From Eubacterium plexicaudatum ASF492 (GTDB lineage Bacteria > Bacillota > Clostridia > Lachnospirales > Lachnospiraceae): 64,000 bases of DNA. Below are positions 27,083-36,965 of the stretch, in pieces. A model generated the notes under the pieces. The model worked only from the letters and a program-made list of their open reading frames with translations, was not told the DNA's origin and did no database searches. The translations under genes and the position numbers were made by a program. Numbering within the stretch: position 1 is the stretch's first letter; the number at the start of each line of letters is the position of its first letter. Location: the NCBI RefSeq assembly GCF_000364225.2, contig NZ_AQFT02000001.1, positions 496,001 to 560,000 on the forward strand. Direction: 5' to 3'.

Positions 27083-27594
27083 AGCTGATTGGCTGCATCT
27101 GCATACTGGCTGCATCTTCCGGGATGGCGTACAGCTGCACCGTAGGACTGCAGGTCAGGCTGCGGCAGACGGAACTGTTATCCGAATTGCTGACGGCGAT
27201 TGAGGGGGAACTTACTTACAGCCGCTGTCCGCTTCCGGAATTACTCATACATTTGTCGCAGCATATGAAAGAACCCTATGCGGATCTTCTTTTGCAGGTA
27301 AGCAGTCAGATGGAAGAAAATCGGGAAGCGGATATCCCGGTGTTATGGAAAGAAGCATGTACACGGTTTCGCAGGCAGATGAATCTGCCGTCCGAGGTAT
27401 ATGAGTCGTTGCTGCGGGTCGGTGAGGTGTTTTCCTATTCGTCCCTGGATTCTTCTTTGCAGCTTCTGGAATATACGAAAAAGAAACTGGATGCTGCAAT
27501 ACGGAGCCAGTATGCGGAATTTGCAGGGAAAAGAAAGCTGTATTGCTGCCTGTGCTATACGGCAGGGCTGTTTTCCATTATTATACTGTTGTGA
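27076..27594 (+). CDS. spoIIIAB: Stage III sporulation protein AB
   Basis: A 172-residue membrane protein with a helix at each end (residues 3-22 and about 154-171) and a helical domain between them, related to GspF-type platform proteins of type II secretion. It begins inside the end of spoIIIAA and is followed by spoIIIAC after 11 bases. It is required for forespore engulfment-stage signalling in Bacillus. Confidence 0.9.
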   Translation: MLKLIGCICILAASSGMAYSCTVGLQVRLRQTELLSELLTAIEGELTYSRCPLPELLIHLSQHMKEPYADLLLQVSSQMEENREADIPVLWKEACTRFRRQMNLPSEVYESLLRVGEVFSYSSLDSSLQLLEYTKKKLDAAIRSQYAEFAGKRKLYCCLCYTAGLFSIIILL

Positions 27595-27605
27595 GGAGAG
27601 AGGAT

Positions 27606-27800
27606 ATGAGTGTCAATTTAATCTTTAAAATTGCAGCGGTGGGCATTATTGTGTCGGTGCTGAGCCAGGTATTAAAGCACAGCGGGAGAGAAGAACATGC
27701 TTTTTTGATCAGTCTTGCCGGGCTGATGGTTGTATTGTTTTGGGTCGTGCCGTACATATATGAACTGTTTGAAACAATGCAGTCACTGTTTGCATTATAA
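27606..27800 (+). CDS. spoIIIAC: Stage III sporulation protein AC
   Basis: A 64-residue protein with two membrane helices around a short charged loop (LKHSGREEHAF), the standard SpoIIIAC pattern. The ATG at 27606 has a GAGGAGAGAGG site just upstream. It is the small membrane component of the SpoIIIA complex and pairs with the related SpoIIIAD. Confidence 0.92.
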   Translation: MSVNLIFKIAAVGIIVSVLSQVLKHSGREEHAFLISLAGLMVVLFWVVPYIYELFETMQSLFAL

Positions 27801-27816
27801 TAATCGGGGTGAACAT

Positions 27817-28200
27817 ATGGAAGTGTTAAAAATAGCGGCGTTTGCGGTTGGCGGAGTGCTGCTGGCGCTGATGCTAAAGCAGATCAGACCGGAATACAAC
27901 GTCTTTTTAAGTATGGCAGTCTGCATTTGTATTTTTATGTATCTGCTTGCCAGGCTGCAGACGGTACTTGGATATTTAAAGCAGCTGGAAGCGCAGGTGT
28001 CGATTGACGGCGTCTATTTGGATACGATATTAAAAATGCTGGGAATTACGTATATTACCCAGTTTGCTTCCGACTTGTGCAAAGATGCCGGTTACAGTGC
28101 AATAGCCGGCCAGATTGAACTGTTTGCACGTGTTTCCATTTTGTTTTTAAGCTTTCCGGTGCTGCTGGCGCTTGTGGAGATGATAGGAGAGGTACTGTGA
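27817..28200 (+). CDS. spoIIIAD: Stage III sporulation protein AD
   Basis: A 127-residue membrane protein with four hydrophobic segments. The N-terminal half is related to SpoIIIAC (MLKQIRPEYNVFLSMAVC), and the C-terminal part carries YITQFASDLCKDAGY, the family hallmark. A GGGGTGA site lies before the ATG. It overlaps spoIIIAE by four bases. Confidence 0.92.
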   Translation: MEVLKIAAFAVGGVLLALMLKQIRPEYNVFLSMAVCICIFMYLLARLQTVLGYLKQLEAQVSIDGVYLDTILKMLGITYITQFASDLCKDAGYSAIAGQIELFARVSILFLSFPVLLALVEMIGEVL

Positions 28201-29375
28201 AATTACGGAAACAGACAACAGGAACGGTTTGGGCTGTCATGTGGACAATCATCTTTTTATTTGGCTCCTGTGATCATATTGTACAGGCAGGTCAGGAAGC
28301 GTATGATACGGATGCCATGCGCACGGAAGCGCAGCAGCTTCTTTCCGATTTGGGACTTTCCGATATTGATGCGTATTTGCAGCAGGAAGATTTGGGACAG
28401 ATTACTTTTTCACAGCTTGTGCAGGAGCTGATGAGCAATGGCGTATCGTTTGGATTTGCTTCGATTGGGGAAACATTAAAGCAGGCTGTTTTCGCAGATT
28501 ATTATGAGAACCGTTCGGTTCTGATTCAGATTCTGATGCTTGCCCTTGCATTTTCCATATTGCTGCAGATGACGTCTTCGATACAGAAAAAATATATTTC
28601 CGATCTGGGTTTTTTGGGCGTATATTTAATTTTAATGATGCTCCTGCTCAGACTGTTTATGCTTATGACGGGTTCGGTGGAAAATTTTTTTACAAAACTT
28701 GTAGATTTTATGCGTGTCTTACAGCCTGCGTTTTGTCTGAGTATGGTGTTTTCCAGCGGAAGCATCAGTGCAGGCGCTTATTACCAGCTGCTGCTGCTGT
28801 TGATTCATTTGATCGACACGGTATTTGCCAAAATCCTGCTGCCGGTTGTACAAGTCTACATGGTGCTGCAGCTTGTAAATTATCTGACACAAGAGCGGTT
28901 TTCCGGAATTGCAGGATTGCTGGCCGATAGTGTAAGCTGGTGTATCAAGCTGTTTACAACGGCGCTTGTAGGACTGAATATTGTACAGGGACTTCTGGCG
29001 CCGGGCATTGACGGACTAAAGCGAAGCCTGGCTTCCGGCGCGGTTCGTTCGATACCGGGTGCGGGGCAGATGATCAATTCCATGACGGAAATACTTGCCG
29101 GTTCCGCATTGCTGATTAAAAACAGCGTCGGTGTTGCCGCACTGCTGATATTGATTGTAATCAGCTTTTTACCGTTGGTAAAAACAGCGGTATTTATGGT
29201 ACTGTACCGGGCATGTGCCGCGTTTATGGAGCCGATGGCAGACAAGCGGTTCTGTGCGGCCGTATCGGCGCTTGGACAGTCGGCGGCATTGTATTTGAAG
29301 CTCATGTTTTATGCCGTTTTACTGTTTTTCTTAACGACTGCCATTATCTGTGCGGCAACATCCATATCCGTGTAA
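28197..29375 (+). CDS. spoIIIAE: Stage III sporulation protein AE
   Basis: A polytopic membrane protein of 392 residues, the largest membrane part of the SpoIIIA channel. It has an N-terminal signal-like segment, a short extracytoplasmic region (residues 30-85) and about eight membrane helices. The start is GTG at 28197, overlapping the spoIIIAD stop (GTGA). The frame is intact. Confidence 0.92.
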   Translation: MKLRKQTTGTVWAVMWTIIFLFGSCDHIVQAGQEAYDTDAMRTEAQQLLSDLGLSDIDAYLQQEDLGQITFSQLVQELMSNGVSFGFASIGETLKQAVFADYYENRSVLIQILMLALAFSILLQMTSSIQKKYISDLGFLGVYLILMMLLLRLFMLMTGSVENFFTKLVDFMRVLQPAFCLSMVFSSGSISAGAYYQLLLLLIHLIDTVFAKILLPVVQVYMVLQLVNYLTQERFSGIAGLLADSVSWCIKLFTTALVGLNIVQGLLAPGIDGLKRSLASGAVRSIPGAGQMINSMTEILAGSALLIKNSVGVAALLILIVISFLPLVKTAVFMVLYRACAAFMEPMADKRFCAAVSALGQSAALYLKLMFYAVLLFFLTTAIICAATSISV

Positions 29376-29398
29376 TATCCGTTCGGAGGAAAAGTATT

Positions 29399-29902
29399 AT
29401 GACTGCAATCATAGACTGGATGAAACAGTTTTTAATTTTGTACCTTGTACTTACGATCTTGATACAGCTTGCCGCTGCGGAAGAATATAAAAAATATGTA
29501 CGCTTTTTATCGGGTATTATTTTGCTGTTGGCACTGATTACACCCGTGCTGAGACTGGTTGGCGGCGGAGGTGACAGCAAGATGACACATGCTTACGACC
29601 GTTTTTGGAAGCAGATAGATGATTTTACCAAAGAAGCGCAAAAGCTCCGGACGCAGCAAAATGGATATGAACGTCAGACGTACGAAAATGCGGTGTCGAC
29701 AAATCTGTCCGAACAGGTGCAGGAACAGGGTATTTTGGTATCACAGGTTCGTGTTGCATTATCGGATGATTACAGGCTGCAGCGTGTGGACGTCTGGCTG
29801 GATGTGGTGTACAGACAGCAGCATCCGTCGGCGCCGGATAAGGTAACCGTATTTTTAAAGGAAACGTATGGACTTGACGAAACGCAGATTTTTATTTATT
29901 AG
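29399..29902 (+). CDS. spoIIIAF: Stage III sporulation protein AF
   Basis: A 167-residue protein with two N-terminal membrane helices, the EEYKKYVRFLSGIILLLALI signature and a soluble C-terminal ring-building-motif domain exposed between the two membranes of the sporangium. The start at 29399 has a CGGAGGAAA site. Frames extending further upstream lie in spoIIIAE. Confidence 0.9.
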   Translation: MTAIIDWMKQFLILYLVLTILIQLAAAEEYKKYVRFLSGIILLLALITPVLRLVGGGGDSKMTHAYDRFWKQIDDFTKEAQKLRTQQNGYERQTYENAVSTNLSEQVQEQGILVSQVRVALSDDYRLQRVDVWLDVVYRQQHPSAPDKVTVFLKETYGLDETQIFIY

Positions 29903-29921
29903 CTGGAAAAGGACTGATATT

Positions 29922-30482
29922 GTGAAATGGCTGAATGATTTATTAGATAAAACGGAAAAAATGGATAAGACGAAATGGCTGATTCTTGGTCTTGGCGGAA
30001 TTTTGCTGCTTGTCATCGCACTTCCTGCGCAGCGCAGTCAGCGTGCGGAGGAGGAAGCGGTACTGGAACAGACGTCCGGTGAAACGACAAAGCAGGATCA
30101 TTTGATTCAATCGTATAAAAAGCAGCTGGCCGGTGAGCTGGAGCAGGCGTTGGAATGCATGGAAGGTGTGGGAAACGTGCGTGTGATGATTACGTTTCAG
30201 GACAGTGGGGAAGCCGTTGTGGAAAAAGATGTAACCAAATCTTCCGGCGGGCAGAATGACAGCCTGCAAAACAGTCAGTATCAGGAATCAACCATTTATC
30301 AGGAAACAAATGGCAGAGAGCCTTACATCAGTCAGCAGAAGCTGCCGGCTGTGGAAGGCGTGCTTATTATTGCGCAGGGAGGAGCGGATTCCAAAGTCAA
30401 ACAGGAAATCAAAGATGCCGTAACGGCGTTGTTTCCGATTGAAGCGCATAAAATTAAAATAGTAAAAATGCAGGATTCTTAA
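29922..30482 (+). CDS. spoIIIAG: Stage III sporulation protein AG
   Basis: Forms the large ring of the SpoIIIA channel. About 186 residues: one membrane helix (WLILGLGGILLLVIALP), a linker, then the ring-building domain with EGVGNVRVMITF and the PAVEGVLIIAQGG strand. The GTG at 29922, ten bases after AAAAGGA, is the likely start; an in-frame ATG at 29868 lies inside spoIIIAF and has no ribosome site. Confidence 0.9.
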   Translation: MKWLNDLLDKTEKMDKTKWLILGLGGILLLVIALPAQRSQRAEEEAVLEQTSGETTKQDHLIQSYKKQLAGELEQALECMEGVGNVRVMITFQDSGEAVVEKDVTKSSGGQNDSLQNSQYQESTIYQETNGREPYISQQKLPAVEGVLIIAQGGADSKVKQEIKDAVTALFPIEAHKIKIVKMQDS

Positions 30483-30585
30483 GCAGACGAATAACAAAAG
30501 ATTCCCGTAAATGGTGTCATAAATAAAACGGTACGGGAATACAATAGCAATAGTTAAAAAGACGATACAGGGAGAAGGAATCAGT

Positions 30586-31373
30586 ATGAAAAAACTTTTC
30601 AAAAAGAATCAGATTATTATTACCGCATTGGCGCTGATGATTGCGGCAGCAGGGTATTTAAGCTATACGCACAGCAGCATTGGCGACGAAGGACTGACCC
30701 AGACAAGTGCGGAACTTACGGAAGAAGATTACGATATTGTATACGACGAAACGCTGGTAGATGCGGATATATTTACGGAAACGGAAGTAGATACGAAGTT
30801 GGACGATACGACGGCAGATACCAAGACGGATGACGCCGATGCCAAAAAGAAAAATAAAAAAGACAATGCAGACGGCAGTCAGACAGAAAAAAGGCTGACG
30901 GTAAGGATGCTGCGGCAACCGGCAGCGATGCGGCAGCCTCGGACGGCAAATCGCAGGATAGCGAGATCAGCAATCCGGGAGAAACCGTTCTTACGAGTAC
31001 GGGCGTATCGAATGTAAACTTTGCGGTAGAAGCAAAATTAAACCGCGAACAGGTGCGTTCCCAAAATAAGGAAGATCTGATGGAAGTGATCAACAGTACG
31101 GCGATTTCCGACAAAGAAAAACAGGACGCCGTTGATAAAATGGTAACGCTGACGGATATTGCACAGCGCGAATCCGATGCGGAAATGCTGCTGGAGGCAA
31201 AAGGATTTACGGACGTTGTGGTAAGCATTACGGAAGATGCTGCGGATGTGGTATTGAATATGGGAGATGTAACGGATGCAAAGCGTGCTCAGATTGAAGA
31301 TATTGTAAAACGTAAAACGAAAGTATCTGCGGAACATATTGTTATAACACCGATTACAACGAAGAAAGAATAA
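30586..31373 (+). CDS. spoIIIAH: Stage III sporulation protein AH
   Basis: The SpoIIIA component that binds SpoIIQ across the intermembrane space. An N-terminal membrane helix is followed by an acidic, aspartate- and threonine-rich linker and a C-terminal ring-building domain similar to YscJ/FliF, here with EAKGFTDVVVSITEDAADV. The frame breaks at A6 30887-30892; one extra A joins the halves into about 262 residues. A GGGAGAAGGA site precedes the ATG. It is last in the spoIIIA operon. Confidence 0.92.
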
Positions 31374-31382
31374 ATGGAAATT

Positions 31383-31535
31383 ATGGTTACTGTGAGCACC
31401 GCAGTTGTGAACTAATGTCATTTACTTAACGGATTCCCGAACGACTCTGCACCTGCCGGCAAAACCATTCCGACAGGCGCAAAGTCTGACTATGATAAGC
31501 TTAAGTAAATAACATTGGGCGTGAACAGTAACCAT
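31383..31535 (-). repeat. 153-bp imperfect inverted repeat, MITE-like or structured RNA
   Basis: Three nested pairs of arms: 31383-31393 with 31525-31535 (ATGGTTACTGT, perfect), 31414-31429 with 31501-31516 (16 bp, one mismatch) and 31449-31459 with 31470-31480 (11 bp, two mismatches). Read as RNA from the minus strand, the three mismatches become G-U pairs; from the plus strand they become A-C mismatches. It sits just after the spoIIIAH stop. It could be a small mobile repeat, a structured RNA or the operon's terminator. Confidence 0.6.
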
Positions 31536-31636
31536 GATATGGAGAATTTATTCTGCTATTTAAAATCAGGGATTGACAGGAAAGAAGAAATGATTTATTC
31601 TTAACAGTAAGAAATGGGTTTTCACCGTACATCTTG

Positions 31637-32154
31637 CTACGGCCTGCTCGTTTCTTTTTTTATTGCCAGAACATCGTACAGATATTTTCTGCCATTTTCA
31701 GCGTGGTTGATCAGAAGCCGGGCATGGAAAATATTGTATCTGATCAGTACATTTTCTTCATAGATTGGGAGGGCAAAACGGACATCATACTTGTACCAGC
31801 CGTATTTCGCATTTTTATTGTGTTTTTCCTTGCGGTTTTTTCGAAAGTCGGATTAGAAGCAATCTGTATCAACTCCGGAATCGCGGTAGCGGCATTTGCC
31901 TTCGCTTTTGCATTGGCACCCATAAGGCTTTTTCGACTCTCTGATTCCGTGTATTCTTCAGGCAATTCGCTACCGATAAAAATATGTTCTGCATTTTCAG
32001 TGATTTCGTAATAGTCTCCGACATATCCTTCAAGATATTGTTTTACATCATCCCAGTTAATCTGCCGTTTTCCTTTGAAACGAATATCGTTGATCAGAAC
32101 CAGTCTTCTTCCGTTGGCATCGGTTAGGATATTTACATTTCTGTTTTCAATCAT
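31637..32154 (-). CDS. LPD3-like phage/element protein
   Basis: With one base restored in the T run 31836-31841, the minus strand encodes about 172 residues. They match what I know of the large polyvalent protein associated domain 3 (LPD3): INWDDVKQYLEGYVGDYYEI, then GANAKAKANAATAIPELIQI, KYGWYKYDVRFALP and the ending NGRKYLYDVLAIKKETSRP. Such domains usually sit at the end of large phage or conjugative-element proteins and are linked to nuclease or toxin functions. Here the domain stands alone with a good start (32154, preceded by AAAAAGGGG). No phage genes surround it, so it is either a relic or a stand-alone acquired gene. Function unknown. Confidence 0.65.
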
Positions 32155-32468
32155 ATTTGTTGTCCCCTTTTTCCTTTGAAATATAAATAGGAACCTGTTT
32201 CTCACATTTTTGCTGAAAAATTCATTTCCCTTTTGTTTGCGAAACGGATCTGAATTTACTATAACAGAAAAAAGGCATTTGGGAATATATAAAAGCCTGT
32301 GTGTACCGTGAGAAGAATTTTTATTTGTTTACAAAAATAGATATGTCGTATTTGCAAGCCGTGCATATAATATGTCAAAAGCACTCATATATGCTGCACA
32401 AACAGAAATTAATAACAAACAGGGAAGAAATGCGGGATATAGTCTGCACAATGATAAGGAGAATTTGC

Positions 32469-33828
32469 ATGGGAAATCATTTGATCTGGGAAGACAGATT
32501 TAAAATTGGCATAGAAGTAATTGACAAAGAGCATAAAAAATTATTTCATATTATCAACAAGCTGTTTGCATTCAGTGAACAGGAAGCCAAGGGTCCGTGG
32601 GTCTGCCAGGAAGGAATTAAATATTTTAAAGAGCATGCACTGGAGCATTTTGCAGAAGAAGAGGCCTATATGAAGTCTGTTTCTTATGAGGGGTTTGCAA
32701 CGCATAAGCGGCTGCATGAGGATTTTAGTATGCGTACGCTTCCGGCGCTGGAAAAGGAGCTGGAACAATCCGGATATGCAAAAGATGCGATTCATCATTT
32801 TTAGGAGCATGCGCCGGGTGGCTGATCGGACATACTTTGACCGAAGATCGTGCAATGGTTGGAAAGCAAACGAGCAAATGGGTAAATTTAATGCCGGAAG
32901 AAGAACAGTTTGTAGTTACGCAGACAATTACACGTCTGCTGCAGCAGATGTTTCAGCTGGAGACGAAAGTTGTAAGCGAATGTTACGGAGGAGAAAAGTT
33001 TGGCAACGGTGTTTATTACCGATTTATTTACAGTGAAAAAGGTGGAAAACAGCGGGAAATTATGCTTGTTTTTGAAGAAAAGGTGTTGATGGGAACCGTT
33101 GGAAAACTGCTTGGCGAATCATCCGGTAAATTAACACCGGTGCTGTTAAATGCTGTTAAGTATACGGCCAGACAGTTTGTGGAAAGCGTTCGCAAACGGT
33201 TTCCATCCGAAGCCGGATACCGGATGGAAAGCGAGCATCTGCTGACTTATGAACAGTTTCAAAACGCGCTGGAAAAACAGCTGCCGCAGTATAGTCTGCT
33301 GTTTGATACCGGAGAAGGGTATTTTGCGTACTGTGCGATGACTCCCCGTGTTTTGGGAAAGAGAAAATCAGATCAAAGACAGGAAGTACATTCGTTGACG
33401 GAAATAGAAAAATATCTGCTCAAAAACGAACAGGAAAATTACAACTGCAAAAAGAAGCTGCTTATAGTGGATGATTCGGATACCGTGCAGCTGGCGATGA
33501 AAGGGCTTTTGCAGGAAGATTACCAGGTTAGCGTGGCAAACTCCGGGACGGCTGCGATCTGTAGTATGACACTTGACCGGCCTGACCTTGTACTGCTGGA
33601 TTACGATATGCCGGTGTGCGACGGAGCGCAGGTGCTGGAGATGATTCGTTCGGAGATGGTGCTTGCCGATATACCGGTCTTTTTTTAACGGCAAAGGTTG
33701 ACAAGGCAAGCGTTCGTAAAGTGATACCTTTGAAACCGGAAGGATATTTGCTGAAAAGTGCAAAGCCTGCGGAAATTAAGAAAAATATAGATCGTTATTT
33801 TGAGAAAAAAGCCATAAAGAACGGTTAA
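32469..33828 (+). CDS. Bacteriohemerythrin - CheX-like - receiver domain protein
   Basis: One protein of about 453 residues once two short T runs are corrected (32798-32802 and 33680-33686). Residues 1-130 are a hemerythrin domain with a full set of candidate iron ligands: H22, H60, E64, H79, H83, H122 and D127. Residues 138-290 resemble the CheX/CheC-type phosphatase fold; this is inference from the pattern of strands. Residues 310-450 are a response-regulator receiver with LLIVDDSD, the phosphorylated aspartate in VLLDYDMP and the lysine in GYLLKS. It has no DNA-binding or output domain. The likely role is coupling oxygen or redox state to a phosphorelay or chemotaxis-like system. It is followed by a terminator and a convergent hydrogenase-like gene. 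Confidence 0.8.
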
Positions 33829-33839
33829 AAATAAAAGAA

Positions 33840-33861
33840 GTCCCTGTTTGCGGACAGGGAC
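33840..33861 (-). terminator. Terminator between convergent genes
   Basis: An 8-bp perfect stem GTCCCTGT/ACAGGGAC. On the minus strand it is followed by a T-rich tract, so it best serves the hydrogenase-like gene ending at 33875. A-rich sequence on the other side may let it act in both directions. Confidence 0.7.
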
Positions 33862-33874
33862 CGATAGCTATTTG

Positions 33875-35092
33875 TTACAGGCTGCGTGTCAAAATATCAC
33901 TGTTTTTCAAAAATTCTTCGATGGTAAAAAATCCGAGTCGGTGAATGAGATCAATCACATATGGATTTTCTGCCGGTGTCCGGTATGGGGCCTGCGCCGC
34001 ATAATCGTTCACAAGCTGTGTGCCCTCCTGTGCGGGAATGACACGTTTCGGACCGCCCACACAGCCTCCGTCACAGGCCATGCCTTCAAAGAAATTGCCG
34101 GAAGCTTTCCCGTTTAAAATATCTTCTAACAATTTTTTGCAGTTCGCAATGCCATTTTCACAGACGGGATCGATCTGACAGTCCGGGTTGATATTTTTTA
34201 CACATTCCATAACGGCCTGGCTGACACCGCCGGTTCTGGCATACAGCCGTCCGGCGGCGGCAGAATGCTCTTTTACTTCGTCTTTCAGTTTGGAAAAATC
34301 TACGGAAAACGTATCGAAAATATAATCCAGTTCTTCGAACGTCAGTACACAGTCAATGGCGCCTGCCAGTTCCGGTTCTTTTGCTTCGGCTTTTTTGGCA
34401 AGGCAGGGACCGATAAAGATAGTTCGGCAGCCTTTGTGCAGCTGCTTTGCAATGCGCCCGCATGCGATCATCGGAGATACGGATGCGGGAAGGTGTCCTA
34501 CGATCTTACCGAAATCTTTGCGGATCAGATTGATCCAGATCGGACAGCAGCAGCTTGTAAGCTGGAAGGCATCCGGCTGCTCCATATTGTGCTGGAATTC
34601 CAGCGCTTCTTTTAATGTTAAAATATCGGCAAAAGCAGCCACTTCGATCATACCCGTAAATCCAATTTGCTTGAGTGCGGTGCGGATGCGGGATGGTGTG
34701 GCGTCTTTTCCGAACTGGCCGATAAAGGCAGGCGCCATAAGCGCATATACCGGATGCGCATCATCTTTTAACAGTTCCAGCGCTTTTACGGAATCATGGC
34801 TGAATGTCAGGTTTTCGTTCTGACAGGCTTCGATACATTTGGCACATCCGGTGCATTTTTCGGGGTCAAAAGAAATCTGGCCGTCTTTGATTTCCAGTGC
34901 GGCAAACGTGCAGGCAGCCGCGCATGATCCATCCTGACAGTCGCATGCATCCGTTTTCCAGACTAGCGGATGTTCATCCGGATGAAGCAGGCAATCCAGC
35001 TGATGCTGTTCACGGTCGGTCAGGTTCCGGGGAAGTGGGGTATTGTCTTTTTTTGATTTTAAAACGGTACGGTGAAGTTCGTTAAAAGTCAT
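33875..35092 (-). CDS. [FeFe]-hydrogenase-like protein with two [4Fe-4S] clusters
   Basis: A 405-residue iron-only hydrogenase-family protein. The N-terminal part has two cysteine sets for 4Fe-4S clusters (C50, C52, C57, C61, and C80, C83, C86, C90). The H-cluster domain keeps all three motifs in altered form: TSCCCPIW (residues 179-186) for L1, GPCLAKKAEA (228-237) for L2 and MACDGGCVGG (338-347) for L3. Classical HydA has TSCCPGW, MPCxxKxxE and MACPGGCxxGGGQP. The changes fit the divergent monomeric groups seen in Clostridia, whose role may be sensory or a special electron transfer rather than bulk H2 production. The start at 35092 has an AAAGGAG site. No maturase genes are in the window. 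Confidence 0.82.
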   Translation of the reverse strand: MTFNELHRTVLKSKKDNTPLPRNLTDREQHQLDCLLHPDEHPLVWKTDACDCQDGSCAAACTFAALEIKDGQISFDPEKCTGCAKCIEACQNENLTFSHDSVKALELLKDDAHPVYALMAPAFIGQFGKDATPSRIRTALKQIGFTGMIEVAAFADILTLKEALEFQHNMEQPDAFQLTSCCCPIWINLIRKDFGKIVGHLPASVSPMIACGRIAKQLHKGCRTIFIGPCLAKKAEAKEPELAGAIDCVLTFEELDYIFDTFSVDFSKLKDEVKEHSAAAGRLYARTGGVSQAVMECVKNINPDCQIDPVCENGIANCKKLLEDILNGKASGNFFEGMACDGGCVGGPKRVIPAQEGTQLVNDYAAQAPYRTPAENPYVIDLIHRLGFFTIEEFLKNSDILTRSL

Positions 35093-35315
35093 TGTTTCAG
35101 GCTCCTTTATTAGAATGATAGATATTATGCTTAAAATAAACGGCATTTATACGGTAAAGGCGGAATTTTAAGAGGAAGGTATGATGTTCTTGACATCTGA
35201 GAGCCGCTATACTAAAATTACGATTGCTGGCAGAAATATCCGGAACCATCTGCCGGCCCGAACATGGAAACAGGAACTGTTTGTATACGACATTCTGAAA
35301 AAATTGGAGGAATAT

Positions 35316-36907
35316 ATGGTGGCTGATTTACGTCAGGAAATAGAAAAAAGAAGAACATTTGCAATTATATCACACCCGGATGCAGGTAAGACGACATTAA
35401 CGGAAAAGTTTCTGCTTTATGGAGGGGCAATTAATCTGGCCGGTTCGGTGAAAGGAAAAGCGACTGCCAGACATGCGGTATCGGACTGGATGGAGATTGA
35501 AAAGCAGAGAGGAATTTCGGTAACCTCGTCCGTACTGCAGTTTCATTATGACGGCTACTGCATTAACATTCTGGATACACCGGGACATCAGGACTTTTCG
35601 GAAGATACGTACCGTACGCTGATGGCAGCCGATTCGGCGGTGATGGTGATTGACGGGTCAAAAGGTGTGGAAGCGCAGACGAGAAAACTGTTTAAAGTCT
35701 GTGTGATGCGTCATATTCCGATCTTTACGTTTATCAATAAAATGGACCGTGACGCCAATGATACGTTTGAACTGCTGGATGAGATTGAAAAAGAACTTGG
35801 CATCGCCACCTGTCCGGTCAACTGGCCGATCGGTTCCGGTAAGGAGTTTAAAGGCGTTTACGATCGGAATACGAAAAAAGTTATGACTTTTTCGGATACG
35901 TTAAAGGGACAAAAGAAGGGACAGAGCATGAGATTTCCATTGACGACCCTGCACTGGAACAGGAGATTGGTGCGGACGCATGCAGTTTGTTAAAGGATGA
36001 GATTGAACTGCTGGATGGCGCAAGCGCAGAATTCGATCAGAAACTTGTGACAAAAGGAGAGCTGTCACCCGTATTTTTTGGTTCTGCTCTGACCAATTTT
36101 GGTGTGGAGACTTTTTTGCACCACTTTTTAAAAATGACGTATGAGCCGCTTCCAAGAAAAGCGGATATCGGACAGATCAGCCCGTTCTCGGAAGATTTTT
36201 CGGCGTTTGTCTTTAAAATTCAGGCCAATATGAATAAAAATCACCGCGACCGTGTGGCGTTTATGCGGATTTGTTCCGGCAAATTTACAGCCGGCATGGA
36301 AGTAAAGCATGTGCAGGGCGAAAGGGCGGTCAAACTGTCACAGCCGCAGCAGCTGATGGCACAGGAACGTAAAATCATTGAAGAAGCTTATGCCGGAGAT
36401 ATTATCGGAGTCTTTGATCCGGGTATTTTTTCGATCGGAGATACGCTTACTACGGCAAAAGAAAATTTTACATTTGAAGGAATTCCAACGTTTGCGCCGG
36501 AACATTTTGCACGTGTACGTCAGGTGGATACAATGAAGCGCAAACAGTTTGTAAAAGGCGTTACGCAGATTGCACAGGAAGGTGCGATACAGATTTTTCA
36601 GGAATACAAAGGCGGTATGGAAGAGATTATTGTAGGCGTGGTAGGCGTGCTTCAGTTTGATGTGTTAAAGTTCCGCCTGGAAAATGAATATAATGTGGAA
36701 ATTCGTATGGAAAATCTGCCGTATGAACACATTCGCTGGATTGAAAATAAAGGACTGGATCCGGACAGCCTGACAGGTACTTCGGATATGAAAAAAGTCA
36801 TTGATATGAAAGGAAGGCCGCTGCTTTTGTTTGTCAATGCATGGAGTGTCGGCATGACATTGGACCGCAACGAGGGATTGGTTCTTTCGGAGTTCGGAAG
36901 AGAATAA
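35316..36907 (+). CDS. prfC: Peptide chain release factor 3
   Basis: RF3, the GTPase that removes RF1 and RF2 from the ribosome after termination. About 530 residues. GTP motifs are [10 protein letters not shown] (about residues 18-27), DTPGHQDF and NKMDRDA, followed by the RF3 barrel domains and PYEHIRWI near the end. One base is missing at 35903-35908 (AAAGGG); adding it gives [18 protein letters not shown] and a continuous protein. The start at 35316 has a TTGGAGG site; frames opening earlier have none. Confidence 0.92.
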
Positions 36908-36965
36908 AATGCGGAAAATAAGGATTGACTTTTTCATGCGTCTGTGTTACGATTCTAGCATAACA

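Noticed and set aside
26121..31373. Many long antisense frames across the spoIIIA operon
   Set aside because: All are mirror images of strongly supported spo genes and lack ribosome sites.
35316..36907. Programmed frameshift in prfC
   Set aside because: Programmed frameshifting is known for prfB, not prfC, and the site has no slippery heptamer or stop-codon context. The break fits the general one-base contraction pattern.
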